DNA of 64,000 nucleotides from Dicaeum eximium (Eukaryota > Chordata > Aves > Passeriformes > Dicaeidae), in contig VWZP01008288.1 in the NCBI GenBank assembly GCA_013396995.1, positions 376,857 through 440,856 on the forward strand. The letters run 5' to 3'. Below the pieces are notes generated by a model. The model was not told the origin of the DNA. It saw only the letters and a list, made by a program, of their open reading frames with translations, and searched no databases. The position numbers and the translations under genes were made by a program. Shown in pieces: positions 26,190-39,228 of the stretch (position 1 is the stretch's first letter; each line of letters starts with the position of its first letter).

Positions 26190-27300
26190 ATTTACTCAAG
26201 CAGGGCCATCCTGAGTAAGCTGCTCAGGATCACATCTAGATGGCTTCTGTGTATCTCTAAGGACAAAGACTTTGGCTTAAGCTTTGCTAGCACTTGGTCA
26301 CTCTCCCAACGAAAAAGCGCTTCCTGATGTCCAGAGGGAATCTCCTGTGTTTCAGTGTGTGGCCATTGCCTCTGATGCTGCCACTGGGCATCACTTGAAA
26401 GAGCCTGGCTCTGTCTACTGTATGCCACCCCTTCAGGTAGTAACTGTACAGAGCACTCCCGAGCCTCCTCTTCTACAATCAGAACAGTCCCAGCTTTCTC
26501 GAGCCTTTCATCATGAGAGCCATGCTCTAGTCACTACTCATCTTTGTCCTCTCTGATGGACACTCTGCTATGGCCACAGCTCTCTTGGGAAGCCCAGAGC
26601 TGGACACAGCATAGCCTCATCAGGCTTGAGTAATGGGGAAGGATCACCTCCCTTCACCTGATGGCAGCATCTAATGCAGCCCCGAGATGCCATCAGTCTT
26701 TGCTGCAAGGGCTCAGAGCTGGCCCACGCTCATCTGGAGAGCCAGAGCCCTTTCTGCCAAGCTGCCTTCCAGCTGGGCAGCCCTGAGCACCTACTGGGGC
26801 TGTTTGGGGTTCTTCCTCTTCAGATGCAGGACTTGGCACTCCACCTTAATCCTGCCAGCCCATTTCTCCAGGCTGTTAGGGTTCTTATGGATGGCAGCAG
26901 GACCCTCTGGTGCACTAGCCAGTCCACCCAGTTCTGTACCATTAACAAATTTGCCCCATCATCCAAATGATTAAGGAAGATGTTCAACAGGACTGGTGCC
27001 AGTACTCACTCCTGGGTACACCACTAGCTGCCAGACTCCAGCTAGGCTTTGAAACTGGCCACCACTCTGTGGACCTGGCCATTCAGCCAGTTTTTACCTC
27101 TCTGTCTGCTCAGCCAGCCCCTATTTCATCAGCTTCTCTATGAGGGTCTCATTGGAAGCAGTGCCAAAAGCCTTACTGAAGCCAAGGCAGGCAACTGTCC
27201 ACTGTTCTCCTCTCATCTAACAAGCCACTCATGTCATTAGGGAAGGTTATTGAGTTGGTCACCGTGGTGAATCCATGCTGACTAGTCCAGATGAGTGCAT
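26190..27300 (-). mobile_element. CR1 LINE, long antisense copy lacking its 3' tip
   Basis: On the plus strand the region follows the reverse complement of CR1 for about 1.1 kb: CTCAAGCAGGGCCATCCTGA, TCCTGATGTCCAGAGGGAA, GAGCTGGACACAGCATAGCC, TTCCAGCTGGGCAGCCCTGA, GCCCATTTCTCCAGGCTGTT, AAGATGTTCAACAGGACTGG, GGTACACCACTAGCTGCC, and GGTGAATCCATGCTGACTA. The encoded strand is therefore minus, covering the C-terminal reverse-transcriptase region and most of the 3' UTR. The final roughly 100 bases with the ATTCTATG terminus are absent, and indels destroy the reading frame. The plus-strand open frames here have no coding meaning. Orientation matches CRIM1. Confidence 0.93.
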
Positions 27301-29148
27301 CTTTACTAATGTAGACCATTACTCCCTTGCTTTACACTCCATTCAAATTAATTTTGTAATTATTCATACATATGCATCCCCAAATTTCAATACCAAGTGG
27401 AAGAATCAGTATTATATAAATTGACTTCTGTAACACTCACATACCACCCCACCAAAACAAACAAAAAAGCAGCTATTGTCTCCAATTAAGCCTATGAATC
27501 TTTTTAGAAAGTTACCCAGAGCTTGACTTTAAAACTGCAAGTGATAGGAAAAATAATAATTTAAAACTTAACCAGCCTTAACACTAATGAATTATTGCTA
27601 AGTTTTAGCTTGTAGGTTCTAGAGCTTTTACACCATCTTTAAAATCCATGTATGTACCCCATTCAATGGAATATTTTCTCCAGTTACAGAATTGTAATAA
27701 AAATAACCATAACACTTCTCTTTATACACTAAACACACTGAAGAAGGTAGAATGAACTTTTCCCATTCTAAAGAAGTTACAAACACATCTAGGAACCTTT
27801 TCCTAAGAGCACAGGCTAGTTATTGTTAGTAAGGTTCTTGAACTGATTAAAAAAAAATGAGCTATGCACTAAGAGCAAGTCAAAACAAAAACAGGCAGAA
27901 TGCACCAATGCATCTAACACCAATACCTAAGGCAAGGTTTGGCTCACTGCTATGCAAAACCAATCTATATTTTAAAATGACCTGTATTTAAAATGACCTG
28001 CTTAATAATCAAGTAATGAATATTCAAGTAGCATAATTATTCAGATATATTACTTCTGTCTCACTGTAACCATAACCTAAGAAAAAACAGAAAAAGGAAA
28101 GATAATTGTGTAGAGAGGCTGAAGAACAAATGGTCACTCTCACAAGAAGTGCAACTGCCACCCTCAGATTGCTAGACTGTCCCACAGTGTCATTATCCCT
28201 AGGTCCTTATTCAGCTCTTGCTAAGATACCAACTACAAATCTTGACACTGCAACATTTCCAATGCTAGCCTTCATACTAACCAGATTTCTACTAATTCTT
28301 TGCAGTTACACATTTGTTGGTATCTTGCGCTTACTTTCTATATAAATTGAACAGAAAAATGTGGTTTTAATCTGTATAACCCTTAATGTAATTTGAGATG
28401 CTCATCCAGGCTTACATTATGGCAATGTCCTTTTAAAAATCAAAAAAGCAACATCACCTCAAAACACTATCAAATGCAGCCTGTCTTTATTGCTAGCCAC
28501 ATTGATCAAGCTATTTAACTGCTATACTCCATCACAACTCAAAACAACAAATAAATATTGGTTTTTAATACATACTGTAGGTAATATAAAGTGAAAGAAC
28601 TATTCATGAGCATCTGACTACAGCATAAGACTATGCTGATGGCATAAAATATTAAAATTGTTATCTTCTGTAATTCAAGATTCCTGTCCAGTCACATCAG
28701 CTAAATTTCAATAAAATTAAGCTTTCAATGCAAACCAGCTGGTAAGTATGCTCTTTGAAACAGTATGATAGATGACAGGGCAGAAAGCCAGAACAGTTGA
28801 CTACGCTTCAAAAAAAGAACTGAAGTCCTCAGCATAGAAGAGACCAGTAGGGAGTTCATCTCATATTTAATAATAACAGGGACAGTTCAAGCTTTGGCTG
28901 AAGATGCTAATTCCTTGTGGAAGTAAAATGTCCTTCAGAAATAGAACACTTGGGAACAGGTTATTATTACAAAGCCTCGGTGAAAAATCGCAATGGAAAA
29001 AGATGCGGTTTATTTTAGAGAACTGATTTTTAGATTTATGTCAGCTCCTTGGCCTTACTATTTGTAGAACCCTGCCTTTCTCCTGCCTCTGGAGCTGTAC
29101 CAGCATTGGAAACAGCAGCTGGCAACAGCCTCAAGCCAGACTTCCTAC

Positions 29149-29182
29149 GGTTCACCACAGAGCAACTACCCTGTGGTGAACC
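29149..29182. repeat. Perfect 12-bp inverted repeat with 10-nt spacer
   Basis: GGTTCACCACAG and its exact reverse complement CTGTGGTGAACC flank AGCAACTACC. A second inverted repeat, GCTGCAG...CTGCAGC with a 13-base spacer, follows immediately on the right. Both sit in an unclassified GC-richer patch. Confidence 0.93.
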
Positions 29183-31571
29183 ATAAGCTGCAGGGCTGTG
29201 GGGCCACTGCAGCAACCCAAGGCAGACCACGGCCACTGGGGAATTCTGCCAGGTTCCCATATAGACACATCAGAAAGGAGAGACAATGGATTAACCTGTC
29301 CAGTGCTTATTAAGACAGCTATGCTCTTTCTGTATTGAAGTCAGGTATCCCAGCATGTGCAGGGGTATCCCCAGGGCTGTGCCCTGCTCACTCAGGGGCA
29401 CATCTGTAGTACTCAGTGCTGAGTGTGTTATTCGTCAATTAAACACTCAGCATTTGGTGAAGAAACATGAAGAAGATTGCATGTTTGCTGTGTCCAGTGT
29501 GTTGAACTCTTTCAGGTGAGATCTTATTAAAAACAAAGTGTTCCTTCCCCTGGAGGCAGCAAACCATACCCAGCCAGGGGAAGCAGCCACAGTGTCAGGA
29601 TGAGACAGCAGACAGGCAGAGACACAGCAAGCCCAGGATTCCAGTACCTGCACAGGAGATCCCTGAGAAGGTACACAACAGGTGAACAAACCAGCCACAG
29701 ATGTGGAAAAGACAGCAGGATCTTCTCAAGGTCTAGGCAGGGATTTGGAAAGGCTTACCATGAATCAGAAAGCCTGTGAAAACTGCCTGGTTGGAAAGCA
29801 AAACTCTGCAAGACAGAATAGAAAGTTCTGATTCTAGACCATTAATGTTAACATTTCACCAAGCAGACATGAGTTCTTGTGGTATGCAGTTTGACTTAAT
29901 ATCTTGTACTCTTACATAATCTATTTTTGAAGTGCAAACTTAGCATTTTGGGAGACTTACTGTGAGCATGGTACAGGACAGTTCTACCTCAAAGCATCCA
30001 AACCAGAAAATCTATTACAGCAAGTAGAAAAATTGTCTTTGCTTCTCTTTCCAAAATATTAAAATTATTAAGAGCTTAAGTTTGATGTTACATGCAATTT
30101 TTTATCCAGTGCCCTAGCTTTTATTATATAATCTGAAAACCACTAGCCTGAATGCCCATTTTTGTCTTAGAGTAAGGAAGGCCTGAATTTCAATTTAAAG
30201 GTATTTGGGAAAGAATGAGTTCTATGGTTTATGGAGTGCACTGCATCTGAGTATTTTCACTAGTTATTGTAATCTTGCTATTAATCTCTTCAATTAAGTT
30301 TCACTGGCCAAAATTATACTTGTCATTTTAAACTGGAGGTCAGATTGGATGGTATCTTCTGGTTTAAGATACAAGAACCTGGTGTTGGAAAGTGCTGTAA
30401 CCTGAAAGTATGCTGAATTCTATCAACTAAAATTATGTAGGAGATAAGGCATAATTAATAACCCTACTGGAACTACTACTCCAAATATAAGAGCTCCCCT
30501 TCTTTTAGAGCAATATCCAAGAAACAGGTGCCTAGGTTTCAATAATTTCTACTATTTCAGAGTTAAACCTGTTATAGGCAGCACTATACTCTCCACATTT
30601 GTACTGCAGCACAAGGCGAAGCCTGACATGATTAGCAACTTAACAGGAGAATCCTTAAAATGAGTACTAAGCATTTTCTCCATTGTGTCTTGGCCTGTCC
30701 TCTCAAAAATGTTCCACTTGGTGCTGAAAATATTTCTCCTTCCATTCATAAATATTCTTCCAAAAATTTAGAAATTAAAAATTGGAGTATGATTTTAAGA
30801 TGATGAACTATCAATTAAAATCTTAAGACCTCTTCTTAAGAAACCACAGAAGTAGGAATGTATAATTAATGAGCAATGCAACTGCATGAAAAACTAAATG
30901 TTAAGGACGTAGTAAAAATAAAGTGCCAAATTTCCTTGAATGATGTAGTTTCCAGAACATTATTTTCCTGTAAGCTACTGCTAGATCTGACTATATTACA
31001 GTCCAAGTCAGAAAGTTTTAAATGGCATAAACTGTTCTTTCACATCCTAAAATTATGTCTGATGCACACATTGAAACATACTTGCTTTAAAAACAGGGAG
31101 CTCTGAAATTGCAAAGCCCTGCATTTACTGCTCTGTGCACAGATTGCTACAAGAGACTGATTATAAAAAGTAGGAGATACATGAAGTGACAATTATGATT
31201 TACCAGACCTAAACTGCCTATTTATGAAATCTCAATATGAATAGATGCCATATATATATTTGGAAAGAAGAAAAACTAGTGAAGGAAGGAAGATGAAAAC
31301 CTTGACTCTCAGCAGAGCTTCAGGGAAAATCTTTTATTCCAGGTCATCAAATGACCTAATTACAGTATGCCCTTTCAGCTGTATCCCAATAGACTTTTAG
31401 TCACTGCATTGTTCATTAAATAATCAGTTCTTAGTCTCCTCTCCCCCTCCATAATGATTTCTTTCTCTTTTGCTTCCCTCCAAAATATAAGCAACAGGGT
31501 CAGAAACTCCTGGTGTCTCTGGACATATTATATATACTTTACTTCTTGCACAACTCATAATCATGTGGAAG

Positions 31572-31611
31572 CATTAATATGTATCCTTAGTCATACATTA
31601 ATATGTATCCT
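31572..31611 (+). repeat. 16-bp direct repeat, two copies 24 bp apart
   Basis: CATTAATATGTATCCT occurs at 31572-31587 and again at 31596-31611. The 8 bases between the copies (TAGTCATA) are unique. It looks like a small local duplication. Confidence 0.9.
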
Positions 31612-32869
31612 ACTACTTCAAAAACTGATTGCAATACAAAAATCTACTCTTTGAACATGGCACAGTATCCCAATGTATTGGTACTCCAGCATCCAACATT
31701 CTAGCATTTAGCATTGCCCTTCATTGCAGTTATGCTGCTCTCCAATACCTATTTCACCTTCTGGTGCACTTGAAATCCTACTTTATTATATTAATAAGTC
31801 TGTGTTAACTAAGTGTTAATTATTCAGTATTCCTGAAGAGCAAAGTGAATAATCATCAACATTATAAAAACAAACTCACTGTTTCTGCCACCCTTCTTTC
31901 CTATCTTGCTTAAATTATAAGACTCATGAACCACCTGTACAGCTCCCATCACCTACTTAATAAAGCAAGTATGAAGAGTTGTTGCAGTAAATTATAGCCA
32001 ATGAAAACAGTGATGAAACTACAGATTACCAAGTCAATGCAAAAAATCAAAGGGAAGAAGGGCTACAAAGCACAGAATTCTTCCCTCAAGTGTACACACA
32101 AGGTGGTAAATCTCCATGGGAGAAGCCTCACAGAAATGCTTTAATCTGAACTTTTTGCTGAGCAACTGACTGTGGGCAGTGCTGCTCTGCCCTGTGGTGT
32201 TTATTAGTCACACACCCAGGCACAACATTGCTCTCTTGCTTGCCTTCATCATCTACAGCACATTCTCTGCTCAAAACAGTTAGTAAAACTTTCTGAATGC
32301 TTGAATTTACTAGGAAAACATGAAAAGATACTTATAGACAACTATTGTAACTTTCTTTCATAGATTTTCACATATGCTGGAATAAGACCAATTTCTTGTC
32401 AATGCCAAAACCAATTCAATTGGGACTGGTACTAAGCAAGTAACTCCCAAATGCTCATCATCTGGCCTTTTGTTTTACTGATAAAATTTATCAAATGCTG
32501 CTTTTCTAAAGCTCATAAGTGTACTTGATTGTCAACAAGGAAGACAATGTATCATAATATCTTGGGAACAATGACAGACTACAATAAAGCTTTTCATTGA
32601 AATGTTAATGCTGAGTTTTAGAAAAGCCTCTTTCCCTCTTCTTGTGTACCTGAGCAATAGCTAACCCCACTGTTGCAAATATTTATTAAAATTTGCTGTC
32701 CTTGTAAAAAAGGGTCAAGTTTTTCTCAGTCTACAGTGTAGACCAGTTCACATATTCAGTATACAATAACCAACAGTTTAAGTAAGCCCAATCTTTCCCA
32801 GGCATTTCCTGAATAATTTATATATACTCAAAATAAAGTGTATGTGGAGTTGGGCTACTCAGAGACAAT

Positions 32870-33725
32870 TGCTCAGACACACCAGGGTGACATTAAGAAA
32901 ACCAAAGCTGTATTTGAAACTGGTAGTGTGGGTAAAAACCACAGGGACTTCTGAAGGTTAAAATGACAGCAAAAAGAAGATTAAGGAAACCAAGAGCAGC
33001 TACCCAATGGAAGGAAGACCTAGCAGTAAAAATATATGGAGAAAGCTGATTTACTCTATGTCTTCTTTGCCTCAGTCTTTCCTGTAAAGGTCTATTTTCA
33101 GCCCTCCTGTCTCTCTGCCACTGCACATTCATGAGGATGAAGGACTATTTCAGGATTGAGAAAGGTGAAGTTGGAGACACCTAAGAGCAAACTGGACTTA
33201 CAGAATTCCTGAGTACAGAAGAATAATACAGAGCTAGTCACAGTGGAAGCTCCTTCTGGGTACATGAAATAAGTGACTCAGAACAGCAACCGTTGTTGGA
33301 ATTACACCTCATCATATGCCTACAATAAAAAGACTGGTTTGGTGGAGGAGGGGAGAGCAGTGGATGTCATTTACCTTGACTTTAATGAAGCTTTGAACAT
33401 GGTCTCCTGTAACACCTCTGCAACCAAAGGGAGAAGTTGACTGGACAGGTGGAATGCAAGGTGAGTGAATAACACAGTAGGCTGCCAGCCTCAAAGGACA
33501 GTGGCTACAGCCCTGATGGCAGCAGTGGCAGTGCTGCTCTAACTGGTGGCTCCAGGTGCCTGACTGGAGCTACAAAGAGAGCAGCACAACTTTTCAGAGA
33601 GATGCCCAGTGGGAGAGCAGGCACAACAGAGTCACAAAATTGCAGCAAGTGCCACTCCAGTTCAACATACGGAAAATGTGCTTCACAGAAGGGTGGTCAA
33701 ACACTGAATCTGTCTACCTGGAAAG
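32870..33725 (+). mobile_element. Decayed CR1 LINE with internal deletion
   Basis: Three CR1-like blocks occur in sense order. At about 32980-33110, GCAGCTACCCAATGGAAGGA and CTTCTTTGCCTCAGTCTTTC resemble the linker between the endonuclease and reverse-transcriptase domains. At about 33350-33410, GTGGATGTCATTTACCTTGA encodes a degraded form of the RT motif usually read as DFSKAFDTV. At about 33600-33720, the GGTGGTCAAACACTGAATCT block resembles the CR1 3' region. Several hundred bases expected between the second and third blocks are missing, and the frame is broken. The boundaries are approximate, and 33480-33600 is the least certain part. Confidence 0.75.
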
Positions 33726-36700
33726 CAGCCTGCAAACATCACACTTTCAAAATGTTACTTCAGATACATTCACTTCTTAGCTCTAAACAATCTTCTGGGT
33801 TATGTGTGAGATTTTTCTCGAACAAACAGCATTTCAGCCTAATGTACTAGGTTACAGTGGAACCTTGTTTCTCAGGAAGTTTACTGTATGCTTCATCACT
33901 TAAGACTTCAGGGTTGGTTTTTTTTGCTGTTTTTTTTTTTCTTTTTTTTAAATCACTTTGCAGTACTTGTCATTCTATATCACTCACCAACTATTTTCTA
34001 TTGCTTTCTGCAAAATTGTTCATCAAACTTTTCCTAACTAACTTTTCTCCCTTACTCTAAGTAGGATACACATTTGAAACAACTTCCGGTCTTGGAGTAT
34101 TTTTTTTTCACTTTAAGGTCCATACATAATTTTTAACAACCACCATTAGCTATAATCATCTAAAAGCTATCAATTATTAGTCATATTGCTAATGGTTCCC
34201 TGTGCATGCAATGCAACCAGTAACTATGGCACTTCCACATCACATCATACACTATTTTGTAGTTAATGTCTTTTGATCATCTCCAAATGGGACATTTCAC
34301 ACATAAGTAGAAGTTCTTAATTACATCCATATCATTCCTTTGAGGAGGAAAATCAGCTGTTGCCAGAGTGGGGAAATGCCACTTTTCCAAGTTGTAAGGG
34401 AAAAAGTGGAATGGAAAATAAAAGCTGCACAGAAACCTCCAAGAATATTATCATTACAATTTTCTGAACAACTCAAAGGAGTAGGAAGAGGGAAGAAATC
34501 AATTAAGCAGACTTCTCATGTTTTCTAAGAAAAGTGAGAAAATAAAAAAAGTATCTGTCTTGCATTGAATCTGCTTGCTTCTTCTTGCAGCTGACTACCA
34601 AGCCCTTTGCTCCCAATCAGAAGCAGTAAGATGGCATGGGTACTAACTAGATATACCAAAGCAGAAATCAATGCTATTTACAGCTAGAACTACTAATGGG
34701 CATTCTCCCAGTAGCATAAGTGCAAGAGAAACTGTTCATGAAAGGGTCACTGTGTAACTTACAGCAAACTAAGGACTAAAGAGGTATGTGCCCCCCTTTA
34801 ACACCTCTTATTTGACACATGTAGCCAAAGTGTTTCTTGCTTCTTCAAGACATCTGAAAGTGGATACAAGTTAAATACTTATGACTTTTAATACCTTCAA
34901 GAAGATGCCAGTAAGTTCTCAGTACTAATTCACTATTTTCCACTCCAATAACCTCGCTAAAATGTAACTGTCCACTAAAATCAAGTGGGATATCAAATGG
35001 AGTGGGATAACTCCATTTATCTTCAGAGCCCACCAAGCCTGGCCCTTTAACCTCAATTGCCTTGGTTATTAGAGATACTAAAATACATGAGCACCCTCTA
35101 AGTTTTATTAAGCTCACAAAAATACAGAGCAATTTCTCAGATTAGAGAAATTGAAGCACTAAGAATATCTGTTTCAAAGGGCTTAGGAGGAACCCTGACA
35201 CACTTACAGAAAAGTTCATGTATTCTTTCTTTCTATACTTGCTGAGCTACCAGACTACATACATATAGAGCTGAAGTTAAAAGAGTCTGATCAAGCATTA
35301 ATATGGTTTTCAGACACTAATATGCTTTCAAGGCATGAAGGGTGGAAATCTCTGACAGCATGGTAATGTTGCCAAGAATAACTCTCTTGCAAAGTTGATG
35401 ACAATAAAACCAAGGGAAGTATTAAATTATGAATCATCAACTGATTTTTTAAGTAAAGTTCTTTGAAGGCAATGCTTCCATGTAATTGGAGGTCAAGTAA
35501 AAGTTTAACATTTGCAAAGATTACAAGATTAGTTTATATTTACATACTTAACAAAAAGCCCAGTAACAAACCAAGTATGTCTCCTCCTCCAATGTTTCCC
35601 ATTCTCGTTAAAGTACTGTTGAAAGATGCAAGGGACAACAATCTTAATTTGTAACAATGCTTTATTCTATTCTGTAGAAAGGAACCATTTAGCCTTGCAT
35701 ACTCAAGAGCCTAAGGCAAATTCATGTGATATTTGTAATCCATCTGTCCTCCTGCTTTGCCCATAGCTTGTTTCTTATCACCATGCAGTTTTCAGCAAAT
35801 AATATAAAAAATTACTTGGCTAAGGAGATTTCTTTGTCAGCATAACTACCTTACCAACTCTTCCCAAGGCCTTCTGGGGACTTAAGTTCTGAAAACACAA
35901 ATTTACCCCAACTCTTTGCACTCAGAAGGATGGCAACCACTGTTCAATGAATGAGCATTCCATAACCTGTTTTGGGGATTACACCTCCAAAACTATTGCA
36001 AAAATTACATGTAAAGCACTAACTTTCCCTGTTTACTATGAACAGATTTTTTACCATGTGCTACCATTGCCTTCTACTACCTTATGAAACTTATCAGGTG
36101 GCCAAGGGCAATGAAGACAATTCTTGAAACCCCTCCAGTAATTTTTAGTGCCAGCTCTGGCACAGTAATCACACTCATGCACTTTACACTGAAAATCAAC
36201 ACCAAAAAAAGAGCTGCAATGTTGATGCTCTATGTAAACTAGTAATTTTGATCACACAGCATCAAGAAGTTGAGAATCATTTTCAACACAAATTTCAAAG
36301 CACTGAGAAGTCACCTGCTTTGCAAGGCTACACTCAGGCAACACATATCGATTTTAAGTGGCACCACTCATTCTGCTCAAGTGCAGATGGACAAGACAGG
36401 TAGCTGTCATCTTTTCACCCTTCTCTTCCTCTAGTTAAAAATACATGTGCTATTTTATTGGGCTTTACTGATACCAATATCCAAACACCAAGTAGTCCAT
36501 CCTCAAGCCTATTTTACCATCACCCAGAAATTTTTAAGATTTTAAGAGTACTAGAATGAAACACATAATTCCAAACATATTCAGTTCAATTCAACTAAGG
36601 AACATACATTTGCCTTAAATGCTGTACAGATAAACAGCAGACAGAGCTTTGAAATTCCTATATTCCTTTTGCAAGGAAACCATGCTCTTCTATTTGACAT

Positions 36701-38759
36701 ATAAGAATAGAAAGTTCACCTGCAGCAAAAATTAATACACTTTCTAACATTATATTTGAACACTTGTAATCCAAAAATACACTGGAAATACCTGCTACTC
36801 TGAAGCCTTTCATATTGAGACTACCCTTTGCACCCTCAAATCCTGAAACAACTGCTCTGAATTTCTGAGAGTTTAAGGTATGTCACCAGGTAATATAGAA
36901 CATTTTCTGGGAAGCCTCAGGAATTGGCCTTTTTCATCCAGAATCAAACATTTTTTTCTAGAACAATTGCCATAAATTGGGAGGACTTTTATGGGAGGGG
37001 GATAAGTGTTACTTACCAGTTATCCTCTTTATTGCAGTCTTCCTCTTCCTCCAGCCTACAACAGAGTCCTTATACTAAGAATTACGGCTCCCACCTACCA
37101 GGAAGCAAAAGAATTGTCAATCAAGGTCATCAGGGAAGTACCAGCCTGTGCACTTCTATCTCAGCCTCATCTCCATATCATGGATACCTAAACTGCATAT
37201 GAAAATCCAGAAAAACCTCATCACCAACCCATAATGAAGAAAACAAAAGAAAAGTAATTTCTTGATACATTAGGAGGCTAGAGAGAAGCACTGGCTTGTT
37301 GATCTCTCTCTCTCCCCTGCCATGTATTTCTTACATAGGAATCTCTGCTGAAGAAATCAGAGAGAAAAGGAAGATTGCAATAAGCAGTTACCAGAGGCCA
37401 AATGCACACTTGAGGCATGCATCCAAACCTGTGCAATCTAAACACTAGGGGAACTGTTGAAGCTTAATGGGGCGTAGCATGTTACACAGGAATAGAACTT
37501 GTTGCTATTACAGACACTTACTGGTTTTGCTATGGCAAGACCATGTGTTATTAGGCAACGAAACTCCAACTGTGTGCAGTATTTAGCTGCACTGGCTACT
37601 GTCCTTTGAAGACAAAGATATGAAAGGACTTATGCTTCTCTACTAATGCAACCTCCAGAGAATGATCACACAGATTATATGCCTCACTCCTATATTAAAC
37701 TATTCTGTCCGTACACATGTATCAGTGAATTCTTTGATTGCATGTATACACAGAGCTTTTTAAAAAGGGCCTGAACAAGCATGCTATACTTACCTATTCC
37801 TTTTGTTGGATTTTAGGAATGTATCTGCTAAATTGATCTAATCTTTTTACAGAGGGGGAAAAGAATTATCAATTCTCAAAAGTCTTTGAAGAGGAGGAAT
37901 ATAAAATGTATTGACTAGAGCAAAACATTGTTTTTAGGAACCGTGTGAGCTAATTTAAGACAATTTACCTGTCTAAAATGAGGACACATGACAAAGTTGT
38001 CATAAGATTTCATGCTTCTAACATGCTTTTTACAAGTATTACAACTGTTTTATCAAAAAAGGTGGCTTTTATTTTAAAGTAAAAGTGACAGGCATCTCAG
38101 CTGCCAACGTTATTGGCATTATCACATTTGAAACTCAATCTCTGTGGAACTTAGAGGTATAAAAAGCTTAGCTACAGACAAGAGGTTGATGCGATGATAT
38201 ATAAGATGATGAGAGAAAACAAGAATGAGATCATCTATTTGACATTCACCTTCCCCTGATGTTAACTTTCTTTACAAGAAAGTTTCTCTAAATAAAGTTA
38301 TTGAAATTACATCTTTTAGGAGCTGAGAATCAAAAATAACCCACTGATTCCACAAATGATATAATGTTTTCAAGGCAAGTCACATTTTACCATCATTTAC
38401 AGAAAACACTCTATAACTCAAAAGTCTTAAAAAATAGCTTTTTCTATTTTAGCTCTGTACATCATATTACATGTAGTTGAAAGCATCGAGGAACTACAGC
38501 TACCTAGGAAAGAGAGGTGAAATGAGAAGCAATAGTAAATGAGAAAAATTGTCATTATTTGATAAAAAAATTTAACTACAGAAAACATCCTGTGTGTCAA
38601 ATAAAGACAACACATCAATGAAGTTACATCAGTTAGAATTATAGACTTGAGATACCTGTCAAGCTCACTTCACTCAAGGTAAGCATGGCTCAAACAAGAC
38701 CAAAACACCAAGGTGAAAGAGTTGAAGGAATGGAGTCTTTTCTTTACAGACTGCCAAGG
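33726..38759. other. Unique AT-rich intronic DNA
   Basis: Apart from the T-rich tract at 33914-33951, nothing stands out. Open frames are under 100 codons and unrecognised. Confidence 0.6.
33914..33951 (+). repeat. T-rich tract
   Basis: Several T-runs of 8-12 bases are interrupted by single G or C bases. It lies about 190 bp to the right of the decayed CR1. CR1 does not end in poly(A) or poly(T), so the tract is probably independent of it. Confidence 0.85.
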
Positions 38760-38867
38760 AGTATTCCTGGAGGGATACACAGGGATGGCTCAAAACGTTA
38801 GCTGGAGAGGCAGGCCCGTAGGAATCTCATGTGGTTTAATAAGAGCAAGTGCAAGGTGCTGCCCCTG

Positions 38868-39228
38868 GGTTGGGGCACCCCTGGTACCAACCCAGGCTGG
38901 GGATGAACAGATGGAGAGCAGCCCTGCCCACAGCTGGGGCTGCTGCTGGGTGAGGAGGGGCTGGACATGACCCAGCCATGGGCACTCCCAGCCCAGAGAG
39001 CCAAACGTGTCCTGGGCTGCACCCAAAGCACCGTGGGCAGCAGGGCANGGTTGGGGCACCCCTGGTACCAGCCCAGGCTGGGGATGAACAGATGGAGAGC
39101 AGCCCTGCCCACAGCTGGGGCTGCTGCTGGGTGAGGAGGGGCTGGAAATGACCCAGCCATGGGCACTCCCAGCCCAGAGAGCCAAACGTGTCCTGCGCTG
39201 CACCCAAAGCACCGTGGGCAGCAGGGCA
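38868..39228 (+). repeat. Tandem duplication of a 180-bp CR1 segment
   Basis: The block starting GGTTGGGGCACCCCTGGTAC occurs at 38868 and again at 39049, an offset of 181 bases, and both copies end in GCAGGGCA. I count three differences over about 180 bases: cca-a versus cca-g after GGTA, gga-c-atg versus gga-a-atg, and ctg-g-gctg versus ctg-c-gctg. The two copies are separated by one N. The duplication could be real or produced by assembly. Confidence 0.95.
39048..39048. other. Single unresolved base (N) at the duplication junction
   Basis: This is the only ambiguous base I noticed in the window. It lies exactly between the two 180-bp copies; at the equivalent place at the end of the second copy (39229) the base is C. 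Confidence 0.98.

Larger units (their letters stand above)
27301..32869. other. Mostly unique intronic DNA with a GC-richer patch
   Basis: The patch at about 29040-29720 is GC-richer than its flanks and holds the inverted repeats at 29149-29182. It resembles none of the CR1 or LTR families that I recognise. The rest is AT-rich. No gene was found. Confidence 0.55.

Noticed and set aside
26192..26974. Plus-strand and minus-strand frames of 78-98 codons
   Set aside because: They lie wholly in an antisense CR1 copy; the plus strand is non-coding for CR1 and the element is frame-disrupted.
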